Assembly (NCBI RefSeq): GCF_038049925.1
Contig: NZ_CP145809.1
Span: forward strand, 248,001 to 312,000
Direction: 5' to 3'
Source: Georgenia sp. M64
GTDB taxonomy: Bacteria; Actinomycetota; Actinomycetes; Actinomycetales; Actinomycetaceae
Length of the DNA stretch: 64,000 bases
Made by a program: the position numbers and the translations under genes. Below the pieces are notes generated by a model. That model had not been told where the DNA came from. It saw only the letters and a program-made list of their open reading frames with translations, and did not search any database. Below are positions 8,363 through 17,095 of this stretch, one piece after another (the first letter of the stretch is position 1; each line of letters opens with the position of its first letter).

Positions 8363-9384
8363 CGGGCATCGCCCGTCGCGGCGACCGCGTCGGCGTCGTC
8401 GACCGACCGGCGGTCGTGGCGGCGGCCCGGGCGGCGCCCGCTCCGCCCGTCGGTACCGCCCCGCCGGTCCGTGGGCGCCGGGGCAGCGGCGGCGTCGGTG
8501 GCGCCGTTGCCGTAGTGGCGCAGCAGCAGCTGCTCCAGCGTGGGCGGGTGGGCGACGATCTGGCGCACGCCGAGCTCGGCCAGGGCGCGCATGACCTCGG
8601 GCACGCGTTCGCCGTCGACCTCGAACCGGGCGGCGCCGTCGACCGGGCGCAGGTCGTGCACGCCGGGCAGGGCCGCGAGGGTGTCGGCCGGCCGGGCGGT
8701 GGTGGCCGTGACGGTGGTGCGGGTCAGGTGCCGCAGCTCCGCCAGGGTGCCGCTCTCGACCACGCGGCCCTGCCGCACGATCGAGACGCGGTCGGCCAGC
8801 ACCTCGACCTGGGCGAGGATGTGGCTGGAGAGCAGCACGGTGGCGCCGCGCTCCTTCGCGCGGGCGATCTCCTCCTGGAAGACGGCCTCCATGAGCGGGT
8901 CCAGGCCCGCCGTCGGTTCATCGAGGAGGAGCATCTCGACGTCGGCCGCAAGGGCGGCGACGAGGGCGACCTTCTGCCGGTTGCCCTTGGAGTAGGTGCG
9001 GCCCTTCTTGGTCAGGTCCAGGTCGAAGCGGGTGGCGAGCTCGGCGACGCGGGCCCGGTCGGCGCCGCCGCGCAGGCGCGTGACGACGTCGATCGCCTCC
9101 CCGCCGGTGAGGTTGGGCCACAGCTCGACGTCGCCGGGCACGTAGGCGAGGCGCCGGTGCAGCGCGACGGCGTCGCGGACCGGGTCGGCGCCGAGGAGCT
9201 CGGCGGTGCCGGCGTCGGGGCGGAGCAGGCCGAGGAGGATGCGGATGGTCGTGGTCTTCCCGGCGCCGTTGGGGCCGAGGAAGCCGTGGACCTCGCCGCG
9301 GCGGATGGTGAGGTCGAGACCGTCGAGCGCGCGGGTGGTGCCGAAGGTCTTGACGAGGCTGTCGATGCGGATGACGTCGTCCAT
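8359..9384 (-). CDS. ABC exporter ATP-binding protein
   Basis: Encodes 341 aa; the ATG at 9384 is preceded by CAGGAGAC on the minus strand. Walker A GPNGAGKTT lies at residues 37-45 and Walker B is MLLLDEPTAGLDP. The signature is the variant SKGNRQKVALVAAL rather than LSGGQ, typical of this exporter subgroup. A C-terminal domain (about residues 215-310) is followed by a basic Arg/Asp-rich tail of about 35 residues. It is co-transcribed with the permease at 6704-8362. Family is certain; substrate is unknown. Confidence 0.9.
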   Translation of the reverse strand: MDDVIRIDSLVKTFGTTRALDGLDLTIRRGEVHGFLGPNGAGKTTTIRILLGLLRPDAGTAELLGADPVRDAVALHRRLAYVPGDVELWPNLTGGEAIDVVTRLRGGADRARVAELATRFDLDLTKKGRTYSKGNRQKVALVAALAADVEMLLLDEPTAGLDPLMEAVFQEEIARAKERGATVLLSSHILAQVEVLADRVSIVRQGRVVESGTLAELRHLTRTTVTATTARPADTLAALPGVHDLRPVDGAARFEVDGERVPEVMRALAELGVRQIVAHPPTLEQLLLRHYGNGATDAAAAPAPTDRRGGTDGRSGRRPGRRHDRRSVDDADAVAATGDAR

Positions 9385-9469
9385 GTCGGTCTCCTGAGAG
9401 GGCGGCTGCGTCGCCGCCGGGGTGGTGCTGGCTGGGTGCCGGCCGTGCCGGTGTCGTGATCGCGAGGTG

Positions 9470-10261
9470 TCAGGGCTGCGGGGGCGACGGCGGGTCGGGG
9501 GCGACGTCGTGCGGCGCGGCATGGTGCCCGGAGTCGTCCCCGGCGTGCGCGGCGGCGGCGTCGACACCCCCCGCGGCGCCGCCGTCGACCCCCTCCGCCG
9601 CGAGGACCGCGTCGTAGATCGACGAGGTCGTGAACAGGCCGTAGGTGTAGAGCTCCAGGGTCGGCAGCATGGTGGTGCGCTCGAGCTCGCGCATGAAGGT
9701 CGCGACGTCGGGCCGGCGGCCCTGCGCCTCGTCCAGCCGCAGCTGCAGCAGCAGCCCGCCGAGCCCGCCGAGGGTGAGCTGGCGGGCGCGGGCCTCCGGG
9801 TCGCGGCTGGGGCGGATGACCCCGGCCGCGACGCCCTCCTCGAGGTAGGCGGTCGCATCGGCGACCATCTGCTCGAACAGGTGGGTGGCGAGCGCGCCGC
9901 CGGCGGTGAGGCTCGCGACCACGTACATCGCGATCGAGCCGTACTCGTCGAGCCGGGCGAGGTTGTCCAGGACGGCGCGCGGGTCCGCCGTCGCCAGGGA
10001 CTCGGTCTTGGTCTCGCGGATGAGGGCGAGCACGTGCTCGTCGCAGGCCTCGCGCAGGCCGGCCTTGGAGCCGTAGTGCCGGATGATCAGCGCCGGGCTC
10101 ACCCCGGCGTCCTCGGCGATGGCCCGCAGCCCCACGCCGAACCCCTCCGCGCCGAACCGGTGGATCGCGGCGTTGCGGATCCGTGCCCGGGCGTGGAGAT
10201 CAGCGTCCGGGTCGGGCCTGCGCGAGCCATGGGGTGAACGCACGTTGATGATTGTAAACAC
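9470..10261 (-). CDS. TetR-family transcriptional regulator
   Basis: Encodes up to 263 aa from GTG 10261; a GTG seven codons in is an alternative, and neither has a strong ribosome binding site. The helix-turn-helix reads LRAIAEDAGVSPALIIRHYGSKAGL, as in TetR repressors, followed by a helical ligand-binding domain with the insert YVVASLTAGGALATHLFEQMV. An acidic, His- and Pro-rich tail of about 35 residues closes the protein. It lies 85 nt upstream of the ABC exporter pair on the same strand and probably controls that pair and itself through an operator overlapping its start. Confidence 0.88.
   Translation of the reverse strand: MFTIINVRSPHGSRRPDPDADLHARARIRNAAIHRFGAEGFGVGLRAIAEDAGVSPALIIRHYGSKAGLREACDEHVLALIRETKTESLATADPRAVLDNLARLDEYGSIAMYVVASLTAGGALATHLFEQMVADATAYLEEGVAAGVIRPSRDPEARARQLTLGGLGGLLLQLRLDEAQGRRPDVATFMRELERTTMLPTLELYTYGLFTTSSIYDAVLAAEGVDGGAAGGVDAAAAHAGDDSGHHAAPHDVAPDPPSPPQP
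10244..10259. promoter_or_regulatory. Candidate TetR operator at the regulator start
   Basis: GTTGATGATTGTAAAC is a 16-bp partial palindrome (GTT..A..AT..T.AAC matches itself on the other strand) overlapping the predicted TetR start codon. An outer inverted pair, TGAACG (10235-10240) and CGTTCA (10263-10268), brackets it. Its position suits autorepression. This is an inference from symmetry only. Confidence 0.35.
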
Positions 10262-10345
10262 CCGTTCAGCCCGGCGCCACCCATTTCGACGCCAACCGGA
10301 AAAGAACGTGAAACCGGAGGAAACCCCGCCGAAACGCGCGGTCCC

Positions 10346-10390
10346 TAGCGTCGGGAGGGTGCCGCGGGACCGGCCCCTGCGTGGTCCCGC
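10346..10390 (+). promoter_or_regulatory. Putative -10 box and leader hairpin of the importer operon
   Basis: TAGCGT (10346-10351) fits the actinobacterial -10 pattern TAnnnT. About 13 nt later GCGGGACC (10364-10371) pairs perfectly with GGTCCCGC (10383-10390). The leader to the ATG at 10424 would be about 65 nt. I could not match the hairpin to a known riboswitch. Confidence 0.35.
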
Positions 10391-10423
10391 AGCTCCTGAC
10401 CCATCTGACCTCCGGAGACCCCG

Positions 10424-11473
10424 ATGACCCGCTCATCCCGCCGCCTCGCCGGCCCCGCCGCGATCCTCACCAGCCTGGCCCTGCTCGCCGCGTGCTCCTC
10501 CGGCGCCGCCGAGCCCGCCGAGGGGGAGGCGAGCGGGACGCCCGACCTGGGCGACCTCACCGTCCAGCTCTCCTGGGTGAAGAACGCCGAGTTCGCCGGG
10601 GAGTACTTCGCCATCGAGAACGGCTACTTCGCCGACGCCGGCTTTGGCGAGGTCACCCTCACCCCGGGCCCGGCCGCGACCGAGACGATCGTCGCCTCGG
10701 GCGAGGCGCTGGTGGGCCTGTCCTCGCCGGTCGCCGCCGCGCCGGTCAACATCGAGCAGGACGCCGGCCTGCGCATCATCGGCACGACGTACCAGAAGAA
10801 CCCCTTCACCATCCTGTCCCTGGCGGGGAACGCCATCGAGACGCCCGAGGACCTCGTCGGCAAGACGATTGGCGTCCAGACCGGCGGCAACGACACCCTC
10901 TTCGCGGCCCTGCTCGAGGTCAACGGGATCGACCCGGCCGACGTCGACATCGTGCCGGTCGGCTACGACCCCTCCGAGCTGACCAACGGCAACGTCGACG
11001 GCTTCTTCGCCTTCCTCACCAACGAGGCGATCACCGTCGAGCTCGCCGGGTTCGACACCGTCAACCTGCCCCTGGCCGACAACGGCCTGCCCTTCATGAC
11101 GGAGAGCTTCATCGTCACCGAGGACTCCATCGAGAACGAGCGCGAGGCCCTCAAGGCCTTCCTCCACGCCGAGATCCTCGGCTGGCGCGACGCGATCGAG
11201 GACCCGGAGGAGTCCGCCCGGCTCGCGGTGGAGGAGTACGGCGCCGACCTCGAGCTGGAGATGGACAAGGAGGTCCGCCAGGCGGAGGAGCAGGTCGACC
11301 TCATCAGCACCGAGGAGACCGACGCCAACGGGCTGCTCACCATCTCCGACGAGCTGGTCGAGGCCAACATCGAGACCCTCGCCGTCGCCGGGTTCGACAT
11401 CACGGCGGAGGAGCTGTTCGACCTGTCGCTGCTGGAGGAAGTCTATGACGAGCACCCCGAGCTCCTTGAGTGA
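10424..11473 (+). CDS. ABC importer substrate-binding lipoprotein, NMT1/SsuA-like
   Basis: Encodes 349 aa. A lipoprotein signal ends LLAAC with Cys24 as the lipidation site. The mature part, [23 protein letters not shown], is the opening of the NMT1/THI5 and SsuA/NrtA fold used for HMP (ThiY), riboflavin (RibY), sulfonate and pyrimidine uptake. It is the first gene of an operon with an ATPase and two permeases; the ATPase start lies inside its 3' end (29-nt overlap). The nucleoside phosphorylase downstream hints at a nucleobase, nucleoside or pyrimidine-like ligand, but that is context only. The mature protein is unusually acidic. Confidence 0.88.
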   Translation: MTRSSRRLAGPAAILTSLALLAACSSGAAEPAEGEASGTPDLGDLTVQLSWVKNAEFAGEYFAIENGYFADAGFGEVTLTPGPAATETIVASGEALVGLSSPVAAAPVNIEQDAGLRIIGTTYQKNPFTILSLAGNAIETPEDLVGKTIGVQTGGNDTLFAALLEVNGIDPADVDIVPVGYDPSELTNGNVDGFFAFLTNEAITVELAGFDTVNLPLADNGLPFMTESFIVTEDSIENEREALKAFLHAEILGWRDAIEDPEESARLAVEEYGADLELEMDKEVRQAEEQVDLISTEETDANGLLTISDELVEANIETLAVAGFDITAEELFDLSLLEEVYDEHPELLE

Positions 11474-12260
11474 GCCGACCACCCGCGCGGCCAGTGGCAT
11501 CGACATCGCCGGGCTGGGCAAGACCTTCACCCTCGGCCGCCGGAGTGTCACCGCCCTGGCGGACGTCAACCTCTCCTCCGAGCGTGGCGCCTTCCTCTCC
11601 CTCCTCGGCCCGTCGGGCTGCGGGAAGTCCACGATCCTGCGGATCCTCGCGGGCCTGGAGACGGCGACGTCGGGCACGGCCACGATCGACGGGAAGACCC
11701 CTGCCGAGCTGCGCGCCGGGCGCGAGCTGGGCATCGCGTTCCAGGACTCGGCGCTCCTGCCCTGGCGCTCGGTGGCTGCCAACATCCGCCTGCCGCTGGA
11801 GGTCGCCGGCCTGCCGGTGGACGAGGCGTACATCGCCGAGCTCATCGACCTGGTCGCGCTCACGGGCTTCGAGAAGGCCCGCCCGGCGCACCTCTCGGGC
11901 GGCATGCGCCAGCGGGTCTCGATCGCCCGCTCGCTCGTCGTGCGGCCCTCGGTCCTCCTCCTCGACGAGCCCTTCGGCGCCCTGGACGACATGACCCGGC
12001 AGCGCCTGAACGTCGAGCTGCTGCGCATCTGGACCCAGAAGCCGACGACGACGCTCATGGTCACCCACGGCATCTCCGAGGCGATCTTCCTCTCGGACCA
12101 CGTCGCGGTGATGAGCGCCCGGCCGGGGCGGGTGCAGGAGGTCATCGACGTCGACCTGCCCCGGCCGCGCACGCCGGAGATCATGCGCAGCCCGGAGTTC
12201 CACGCCCTGCACGACCGCGCGTCCGAGCTGCTCTTCGGCGCCGCCGGGCCGGGGGAGTGA
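11445..12260 (+). CDS. ABC importer ATP-binding protein, SsuB/TauB-like
   Basis: Encodes 271 aa; ATG 11445 with GGAGGAAG just upstream, inside the 3' end of the binding-protein gene. Walker A is GPSGCGKST, the Q-loop [10 protein letters not shown], the signature [15 protein letters not shown] and Walker [14 protein letters not shown], a canonical import ATPase of the nitrate/sulfonate/taurine class. The FQD.ALLPW sequence is typical of this class. It energises the two permeases that follow. Confidence 0.93.
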   Translation: MTSTPSSLSEPTTRAASGIDIAGLGKTFTLGRRSVTALADVNLSSERGAFLSLLGPSGCGKSTILRILAGLETATSGTATIDGKTPAELRAGRELGIAFQDSALLPWRSVAANIRLPLEVAGLPVDEAYIAELIDLVALTGFEKARPAHLSGGMRQRVSIARSLVVRPSVLLLDEPFGALDDMTRQRLNVELLRIWTQKPTTTLMVTHGISEAIFLSDHVAVMSARPGRVQEVIDVDLPRPRTPEIMRSPEFHALHDRASELLFGAAGPGE

Positions 12261-12262
12261 GC

Positions 12263-13087
12263 ATGGGCGTCATCCGCGGGGGGTCGGCCGGTGCCGGCCG
12301 CGCGAGCGGCGGCATGGCCGTCGTCGCCTTCGTGGGCCTGTGGTGGCTGGCGACGGCGACCGTCCTGGCCCCCGTCGGGCGCGCCCCCGGCGGGGAGACC
12401 GGCACGTTCCCGACCCCCGGGCAGATCGCGGCGAAGCTCGTCGAGGACGGCGCCGCCTTCCACTGGCGCAACCTCTCCCTCACCCTCGCCGAGGCCGGGC
12501 AGGGGTACCTCTGGGGCAACGGGATCGCCCTGCTCCTCGCGGCCCTCGTGCTCCTGGCGCCACGAGCCGAGGGCGTCATCACCCAGGTGGCCGTGGTCAG
12601 CTACTCCGTCCCCACGGTGGCGATCGGCCCGGTTGTCGCCCTCGTCGTCGGCGCGCCGGCCACGGGCGAGCCGTCGGGGACGGCCGTCTTTCTTGCCGCG
12701 ATGTCGGTCTTCTTCACCACCCTCACCGGGGCGCTGGCCGGGATGCGGGCGGCCGACCGGGCCAGTCTCGACCTCGTCACCGTTTACGGCGGCACCCGCT
12801 GGCACCGGCTGGTCAAGGTCCAGGTGGTCGCCGCGCTGCCGAGCATCATGACCGCGCTGAGGATCGCCGTCCCCGCCGCGTTCCTCGGGGCGATCATCGG
12901 CGAGTACGTCGGTCAGGTGGACCGCGGTCTCGGCCCGGTGATGGTCAACGCCCAGCAGAGCCTCGAGGTCGCGCGCCTGTGGGGGGTCGCCCTGGTCTCC
13001 GGGCTCGTCGCCGGCGTCGGGTACGTCGTCGTCGGCCGGCTCGGCCACCTGCTCACCCCCTGGACCCGGGACGGGAGGTCCTCGTGA
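12263..13087 (+). CDS. ABC importer permease 1
   Basis: Encodes 274 aa from ATG 12263, which has GGGGGAG 6 nt upstream; the GTG at 12257 overlapping the previous stop is also in frame. It has five to six membrane segments and the BPD_transp_1 EAA-type loop YGGTRWHRLVKVQVVAALPSIMTALRIAVPAAFLGAIIGEYV. It is a SsuC/TauC-like permease. Its stop overlaps the GTG of the second permease, so the two probably form a heterodimeric channel. Confidence 0.9.
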   Translation: MGVIRGGSAGAGRASGGMAVVAFVGLWWLATATVLAPVGRAPGGETGTFPTPGQIAAKLVEDGAAFHWRNLSLTLAEAGQGYLWGNGIALLLAALVLLAPRAEGVITQVAVVSYSVPTVAIGPVVALVVGAPATGEPSGTAVFLAAMSVFFTTLTGALAGMRAADRASLDLVTVYGGTRWHRLVKVQVVAALPSIMTALRIAVPAAFLGAIIGEYVGQVDRGLGPVMVNAQQSLEVARLWGVALVSGLVAGVGYVVVGRLGHLLTPWTRDGRSS

Positions 13088-13887
13088 ACAGGGCCCTGTT
13101 GCGTGCCACCGCTCGCGGGTTGGCCCAGGGGGCGGCCTCGCTGCTCGTCGTCGTCATTCTGTGGGAGGCGACGCTGCGCCTCCTCGACGTCTCACCGTTC
13201 ATCGGCAAGGGCCCGCTCGACGTCTGGGGGTACCTCGTCACGGACGACGGCGCCGCCGAGAACCGCGCGGCCGCGACAGCCCTGGTGGGCCGCACCCTGG
13301 CGGACGCGGCGATCGGGTTCGTCGCCGGACTCGCCGCCGCGAGCGTCCTGGCGCTGATGTTCACCCTCTTCACCGCCGTCGAGCAGGCGCTCATGCCGCT
13401 CGCGATGCTGCTGCGCACCGTGCCGCTCATCGCGATGGCACCCATCATCGTGCTGATCTTCGGGCGGGACGCGGCCACGGTCGCCGTCATGGGCGGGATC
13501 GTCGTCCTCTTCCCCGCCCTGGTGAACATGGTGTTCGGGCTGCGCTCGGCCTCGCCGCCGATGCTCGACGTCGTGGCCGTCTACGGCGGGGGCCGCCTGG
13601 CGGCGCTGCGCAAGGTGGCTCTCCCGGCGTCGCTGCCCTCCTTCCTCGCGGCGGTGAAGATCTCGGTCCCCGGTGCCGTCACCGGCGCCGTCATCGTCGA
13701 GTGGCTCGCCACCGGGGCGGGCGTCGGGCACGGCATCGTCTACGCCATCGGGCAGGCGCAGATGGCCCAGGTGTGGAGCCTCGTCGTCCTGGTCACCCTC
13801 GCCACCGTGCTGCTCTACGGACTGGTCTCCCTGCTCGAGCGGCTCGTCCTGACGGGCGCTGGCCTGCCCGGCTCGTCGGGGGTCTGA
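13084..13887 (+). CDS. ABC importer permease 2
   Basis: Encodes 267 aa from GTG 13084 (GGGAGG upstream), overlapping permease 1 by 4 nt. About six membrane segments and a clear EAA loop, YGGGRLAALRKVALPASLPSFLAAVKISVPGA, mark a SsuC/RibX-like permease. It is the last transport gene of the operon; the nucleoside phosphorylase begins 95 nt later on the same strand and may be co-transcribed. Confidence 0.9.
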   Translation: MNRALLRATARGLAQGAASLLVVVILWEATLRLLDVSPFIGKGPLDVWGYLVTDDGAAENRAAATALVGRTLADAAIGFVAGLAAASVLALMFTLFTAVEQALMPLAMLLRTVPLIAMAPIIVLIFGRDAATVAVMGGIVVLFPALVNMVFGLRSASPPMLDVVAVYGGGRLAALRKVALPASLPSFLAAVKISVPGAVTGAVIVEWLATGAGVGHGIVYAIGQAQMAQVWSLVVLVTLATVLLYGLVSLLERLVLTGAGLPGSSGV

Positions 13888-13982
13888 CCGCCACCGGCGC
13901 GCTCACACGAACACCTCACCGACACCGCTCCCACAGCCCTGCGCCCCACCCTCGCGCAGGACCCGAACCGAGAGGCGCCACC

Positions 13983-14822
13983 ATGTCCACCGACCAGACC
14001 ACAGTCCACAAGACAGCCGTCGACCAGTCCGCCGTCGAGAGGTCGGCCGGCGAGAGGTCGGCTGTCGACAAGTCCGCCGTCGGCACCGGCGTGCGGCAGT
14101 ACCACATCGGCGTCGCGCCGGGCGAGGTCGGCACCGTCGCCCTGCTGCCCGGCGACCCCTTCCGGGTGCCGCTCGTCGCCGAGTTCCTCACCGACGTGCG
14201 GGAGGTCGCCCACCGCCGCGAGCACCGCACGATGACCGGTTACTACAAGGGCCGCCGCATCACGGCCACCTCCACCGGGATGGGCTGCCCGTCCACCGCG
14301 ATCGCCGTCGAGGAGCTCGCCCGGGTCGGTGTGACCTCGGTGATCCGGGTGGGCAGCTCAGCGGGGCTCCAGCCCGGCGTCGAGCCCGGGGACCTGCTCG
14401 TCAGCGAGGGCACCCTCCGCAACGACGGCACCACCCAGGCCTACGTCCACCCCGGCTACCCCGCGGTGCCGGACCTCGCCATCACCACCGAGCTCGCCGC
14501 CGCCGCCCGGCGCCTCGCGCGGACGCGGGGCGGGTTCGCCGTCCACACCGGCATCAACGCCAGCGACGACGCCTTCTACGCCGAGGGCCCGGAGTGGATC
14601 GCCGAGCTCCACCGCCAGGGCGTCCTCAACGTGGAGATGGAGAGCGCTGCGCTGTTCGTCGTCGCACGGCTGCGCGGGATGCGCGCGGGGATGATCTGCG
14701 CGTGCTCGTCGAACCTCGTCGACGGCACCAGCGTCTACGACGAGAAGAACACGCGCCTCAAGGACGGCTGGGCCGCGAGCATCGAGGCGGCGCTGGAGAC
14801 GGCGGTGCGGCTGGAGCTGTGA
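13983..14822 (+). CDS. Nucleoside phosphorylase, uridine phosphorylase-like
   Basis: Encodes 279 aa from ATG 13983 (GAGAGG upstream). After residue 36 it follows the PNP_UDP_1 fold: VALLPGDPFRVPLVAE (phosphate-binding loop), TSTGMGCPSTAIAVEEL, VIRVGSSAGLQPG, and NVEMESAALFVVARLRG, where MES contacts ribose. Such enzymes cleave nucleosides with phosphate, giving base and ribose-1-phosphate. The first 35 residues are unusual: five imperfect pentapeptide repeats (see repeat at 14013). It lies behind the ABC importer, suggesting that the imported ligand is a nucleoside or is processed by phosphorolysis. Confidence 0.85.
   Translation: MSTDQTTVHKTAVDQSAVERSAGERSAVDKSAVGTGVRQYHIGVAPGEVGTVALLPGDPFRVPLVAEFLTDVREVAHRREHRTMTGYYKGRRITATSTGMGCPSTAIAVEELARVGVTSVIRVGSSAGLQPGVEPGDLLVSEGTLRNDGTTQAYVHPGYPAVPDLAITTELAAAARRLARTRGGFAVHTGINASDDAFYAEGPEWIAELHRQGVLNVEMESAALFVVARLRGMRAGMICACSSNLVDGTSVYDEKNTRLKDGWAASIEAALETAVRLEL
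14013..14087 (+). repeat. Five 15-bp in-frame repeats encoding pentapeptides
   Basis: Residues 11-35 of the nucleoside phosphorylase read TAVDQ, SAVER, SAGER, SAVDK, SAVGT. Each is a variant of (S/T)A(V/G)(D/E)(Q/R/K). The DNA repeats with a 15-bp period, so the number could change by slippage without breaking the frame. Confidence 0.8.
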
Positions 14823-14858
14823 GACGGTCAGGCGGCGGAGGGCCGGCCCGAGCTCAGG

Positions 14859-15527
14859 TCATGCCGCGGCGGCGCCCGTCACCGGCGCCCGGGTCGCGCT
14901 GACCAGGCACCAGAGACCGCCGCGCCGGTCCGGCGCCGGCTCGAGGCCCTGCGCGCGCAGGACGGCGAGGATCTCCTCCGGTGGGTGCGCGAACGCCCGG
15001 TAGGTCCGCCCGAACAGGGCCTCGACGGCGTTCTCCACGACCAGGATGGCGCGCGTGAGGACGTTGGGTCGCGGGTAGGTCAGGACGACGAGCCGCCGTG
15101 CGCGCCCGGCTGCCGCGCCGAGGAGCCCGGCGAGGTCGGGGTAGCAGCAGACGACGCGGTTGAGCACGACGACGTCGGCGGGCTCCACCGCCGTCGGGTC
15201 GGTGGCGAGGTCGAGCAGCCGGCGCTGCACGCGGCCGGTCAGGCCCGCCTCGGCGAGCAGCTCGGCGGCATCGTCCTCGTAGGTCCCCACCAGCTCGAGG
15301 TTGGTGGCGGTGGCGGCGCCCCGGCGGAGCAGCTCCAGGTGCAGCGACCCCACCCCGCCGCCGATCTCGAGGACGCTGGCGCCCTCGATGCCGTGGTCCA
15401 CGCAGCGCTGGACCACCCGGGCCGAGAGCCGGTCCAGACCGCGCCGCCGGTACCGCCGCGCCAGCCGGTGCGCGAACCTCGGGGTGAAGGTCGCGTCGTA
15501 GCCGCGCGGGTCGCAGCAACCCGTCAT
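14859..15527 (-). CDS. SAM-dependent methyltransferase
   Basis: Encodes 222 aa starting MTGCCDPRGYDATFTPRFAHRLARRYRRRGL. Motif I is VLEIGGGVGSLHLELLRRGA, followed by NLELVGTYEDDA and a post-motif VVVLNRVVCCYPDLAGLLGAAA, a class I Rossmann methyltransferase related to the protoporphyrin/ubiquinone type. On the minus strand GATACT (15535-15540) lies 7 nt before the ATG with no ribosome binding site, suggesting a leaderless transcript. An in-frame ATG 12 codons upstream is less likely. Substrate unknown. Confidence 0.8.
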   Translation of the reverse strand: MTGCCDPRGYDATFTPRFAHRLARRYRRRGLDRLSARVVQRCVDHGIEGASVLEIGGGVGSLHLELLRRGAATATNLELVGTYEDDAAELLAEAGLTGRVQRRLLDLATDPTAVEPADVVVLNRVVCCYPDLAGLLGAAAGRARRLVVLTYPRPNVLTRAILVVENAVEALFGRTYRAFAHPPEEILAVLRAQGLEPAPDRRGGLWCLVSATRAPVTGAAAA

Positions 15528-15576
15528 GCGGACCAGTATCCGCCCGCCGGCGCGGCAGGTCACCGGTCGCGGCGGT

Positions 15577-16011
15577 CTACCGGCGGGGGAACCTCGCCCA
15601 GACGTGCTTGGCCGTGCCGTCGGGGTACCAGGCGACCTCCAGGGCGATGCGCTGAGCGATCTTCAGACCGGCCCCGCCCTCACCGATCTCGCGGTTCCGG
15701 GCGATCTGCGGCGGCATGTCCGGTGCGTGGTCGATGACGTCGAGGACGAACTCGTCCGCGCCCACGAGCAGACGCACCCGGGTGGGCGGCAGGGCGTGGA
15801 CGATCGCGTTGGTCGCGAGCTCGGAGGCGACGAGGACCATCTGGTCGGCTGTCCCGGTCAGGCCGCCCGAGTAGGACGCGCCGTGGTCGCGCAGGGCCTG
15901 GGTGAGGTCCGCCCGGAACGACGACAGGTGCTCGGGGCGGTCCAGGAGCCAGTGCGCGACGAGGTCGTAGGCCTCAGGCGGGTACGACTCGGTCGGCAGT
16001 CCGGGGTTCAC
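15577..16011 (-). CDS. RsbW/SpoIIAB-like anti-sigma ATP-binding protein
   Basis: Encodes 144 aa from GTG 16011, chosen because AAGGAG stands 4 nt upstream on the minus strand. It is a HATPase_c_2 domain: N-box VASELATNAIVHA, G1 box VIDHAPDMPP and G2 box GEGGAGLKIAQRIA. Proteins of this type bind and phosphorylate STAS antagonists or bind a sigma factor in partner-switching stress regulation. No sigma gene is adjacent. The methyltransferase gene follows 49 nt downstream on the same strand. Confidence 0.85.
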   Translation of the reverse strand: MNPGLPTESYPPEAYDLVAHWLLDRPEHLSSFRADLTQALRDHGASYSGGLTGTADQMVLVASELATNAIVHALPPTRVRLLVGADEFVLDVIDHAPDMPPQIARNREIGEGGAGLKIAQRIALEVAWYPDGTAKHVWARFPRR

Positions 16012-16323
16012 GAGACTCCTTAGTTTGGCTAGTGAGGATTCATGGTCACGGCAGCGGGCCCCGGCGGCAACCGGAACGGCGTCCGCCGCCCCAGCGGTCA
16101 GCTCCTTGCCCCAGGGATCACGGGCAGCGCGGGGGATCGAGTGATCGAGGACACACCTGCGGGGAGGACGGGTCGCGCGGTACGGGACCTCCGTCCTGCT
16201 ATGTCCGGGTTTGTCGCTTCTACGTTGTTCACGTAGCAAGTTCCGATCCGGTCGATGCCGGTGAGGCAGCAGATGAGCGGACCGCCAGGCGGTGGGCCGC
16301 ACCGAAACCCTGGAGAAGAAATC
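16012..16323. other. 312-bp intergenic region between divergent genes
   Basis: It separates the anti-sigma-like gene (-) from the small membrane protein gene (+) and must hold both promoters. I see a perfect inverted repeat CTACGT (16220-16225) / ACGTAG (16231-16236) with a 5-nt spacer, about 90 nt before the plus-strand gene, and a direct repeat ATCGAG near 16136. I found no convincing ORF or RNA gene. Confidence 0.4.
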
Positions 16324-16821
16324 ATGAGCAAGTCCGCTACCAAGATCGCCGGGATCGTCTCGATCATCGCGGGGATCCTGTTCATCGTCGCTGGTGGGGT
16401 CACCTGGGGCATCGTGAGCAGCCAGCTCGCCGCGGAGAACATCACCGTGCCGGAGGACTCCTCGATGCTGCCTGGTGACAAGGTCGATGGTCCGTTCTCG
16501 GCGTACGCGCAGGCGCAGATCATCAACGAGCACGCCCTGGCCGGGACCGAGGGTCGGACGTACGCGGAGCTGGGTGCGGCGATGCGTGAGGTCGAGGAGG
16601 GCTCGGAGGAGCACCAGGCGCTGCAGCAGCAGCGGACCTCGGTGATGAACGCCTCGTTCCTGCGGGCGTCGCTGTTCACCTCGGTGGTCTCCTACGGTGT
16701 CGCGGCCCTGGTGATGGGTCTGGGTGTGCTGTGGGTCCTGGTCGGGTGGGCGCTGACCACGCTGCGGAGCGTCCCGGCCGCGCCGGTGGTGGCGCAGGAC
16801 CGCACGCCGGTGACCGTCTGA
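16324..16821 (+). CDS. Small two-helix membrane protein of the family mislabelled LigA
   Basis: Encodes 165 aa from ATG 16324 with GGAGAAGAA upstream. It has one transmembrane helix at residues 9-31 (AGIVSIIAGILFIVAGGVTW), an acidic, mostly soluble region of about 85 residues (VPEDSSMLPGDKVDGPFSAYAQAQIINEHAL...) and a second helix near residues 124-147. Database relatives in actinobacteria often carry the name aromatic ring-opening dioxygenase LigA, but nothing here resembles a dioxygenase, so I treat the function as unknown. Codon use is less GC-extreme than neighbours, which suggests high expression. Confidence 0.75.
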   Translation: MSKSATKIAGIVSIIAGILFIVAGGVTWGIVSSQLAAENITVPEDSSMLPGDKVDGPFSAYAQAQIINEHALAGTEGRTYAELGAAMREVEEGSEEHQALQQQRTSVMNASFLRASLFTSVVSYGVAALVMGLGVLWVLVGWALTTLRSVPAAPVVAQDRTPVTV

Positions 16822-16852
16822 CACCCACCACCCGCTCCACCAGCACGACAGC

Positions 16853-16897
16853 CGGAGCCCCCGGCCCCCGCCACCCGGCGAGGGGTCGGGGGCTCCG
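16853..16897. terminator. Strong hairpin after the small membrane protein gene
   Basis: GGAGCCCCCG (16854-16863) and CGGGGGCTCC (16887-16896) are perfect complements with one more C-G pair outside, about 32 nt after the stop at 16821. It lies between convergent genes and probably terminates both. Confidence 0.75.
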
Positions 16898-17095
16898 CCG
16901 CGTCCGGTGCTCCCGCCGGCCACGTCGGCCCGTGACTCAGGACCGGGCGGGGTGAGCCAGCAGCGCGGAACCTCGACCTCACCCCGGAACCCTCGACCTC
17001 GACGCGGAGGTGCTGACCGGACCGGGCGCCCTGGCGTGGACGAGCGTCGCGCCGACGTCAAGCGGCGCGCGGCCGCCGAACCACGCCCGGGCCGG

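Noticed and set aside
10291-10423. Second TPP or FMN riboswitch before the importer operon
   Set aside because: Only a simple 8-bp hairpin is present; the conserved blocks of either class are missing.
16324-16821. LigA aromatic ring-opening dioxygenase
   Set aside because: A two-helix membrane protein of 165 aa has no dioxygenase motif; the label is an inherited database name.
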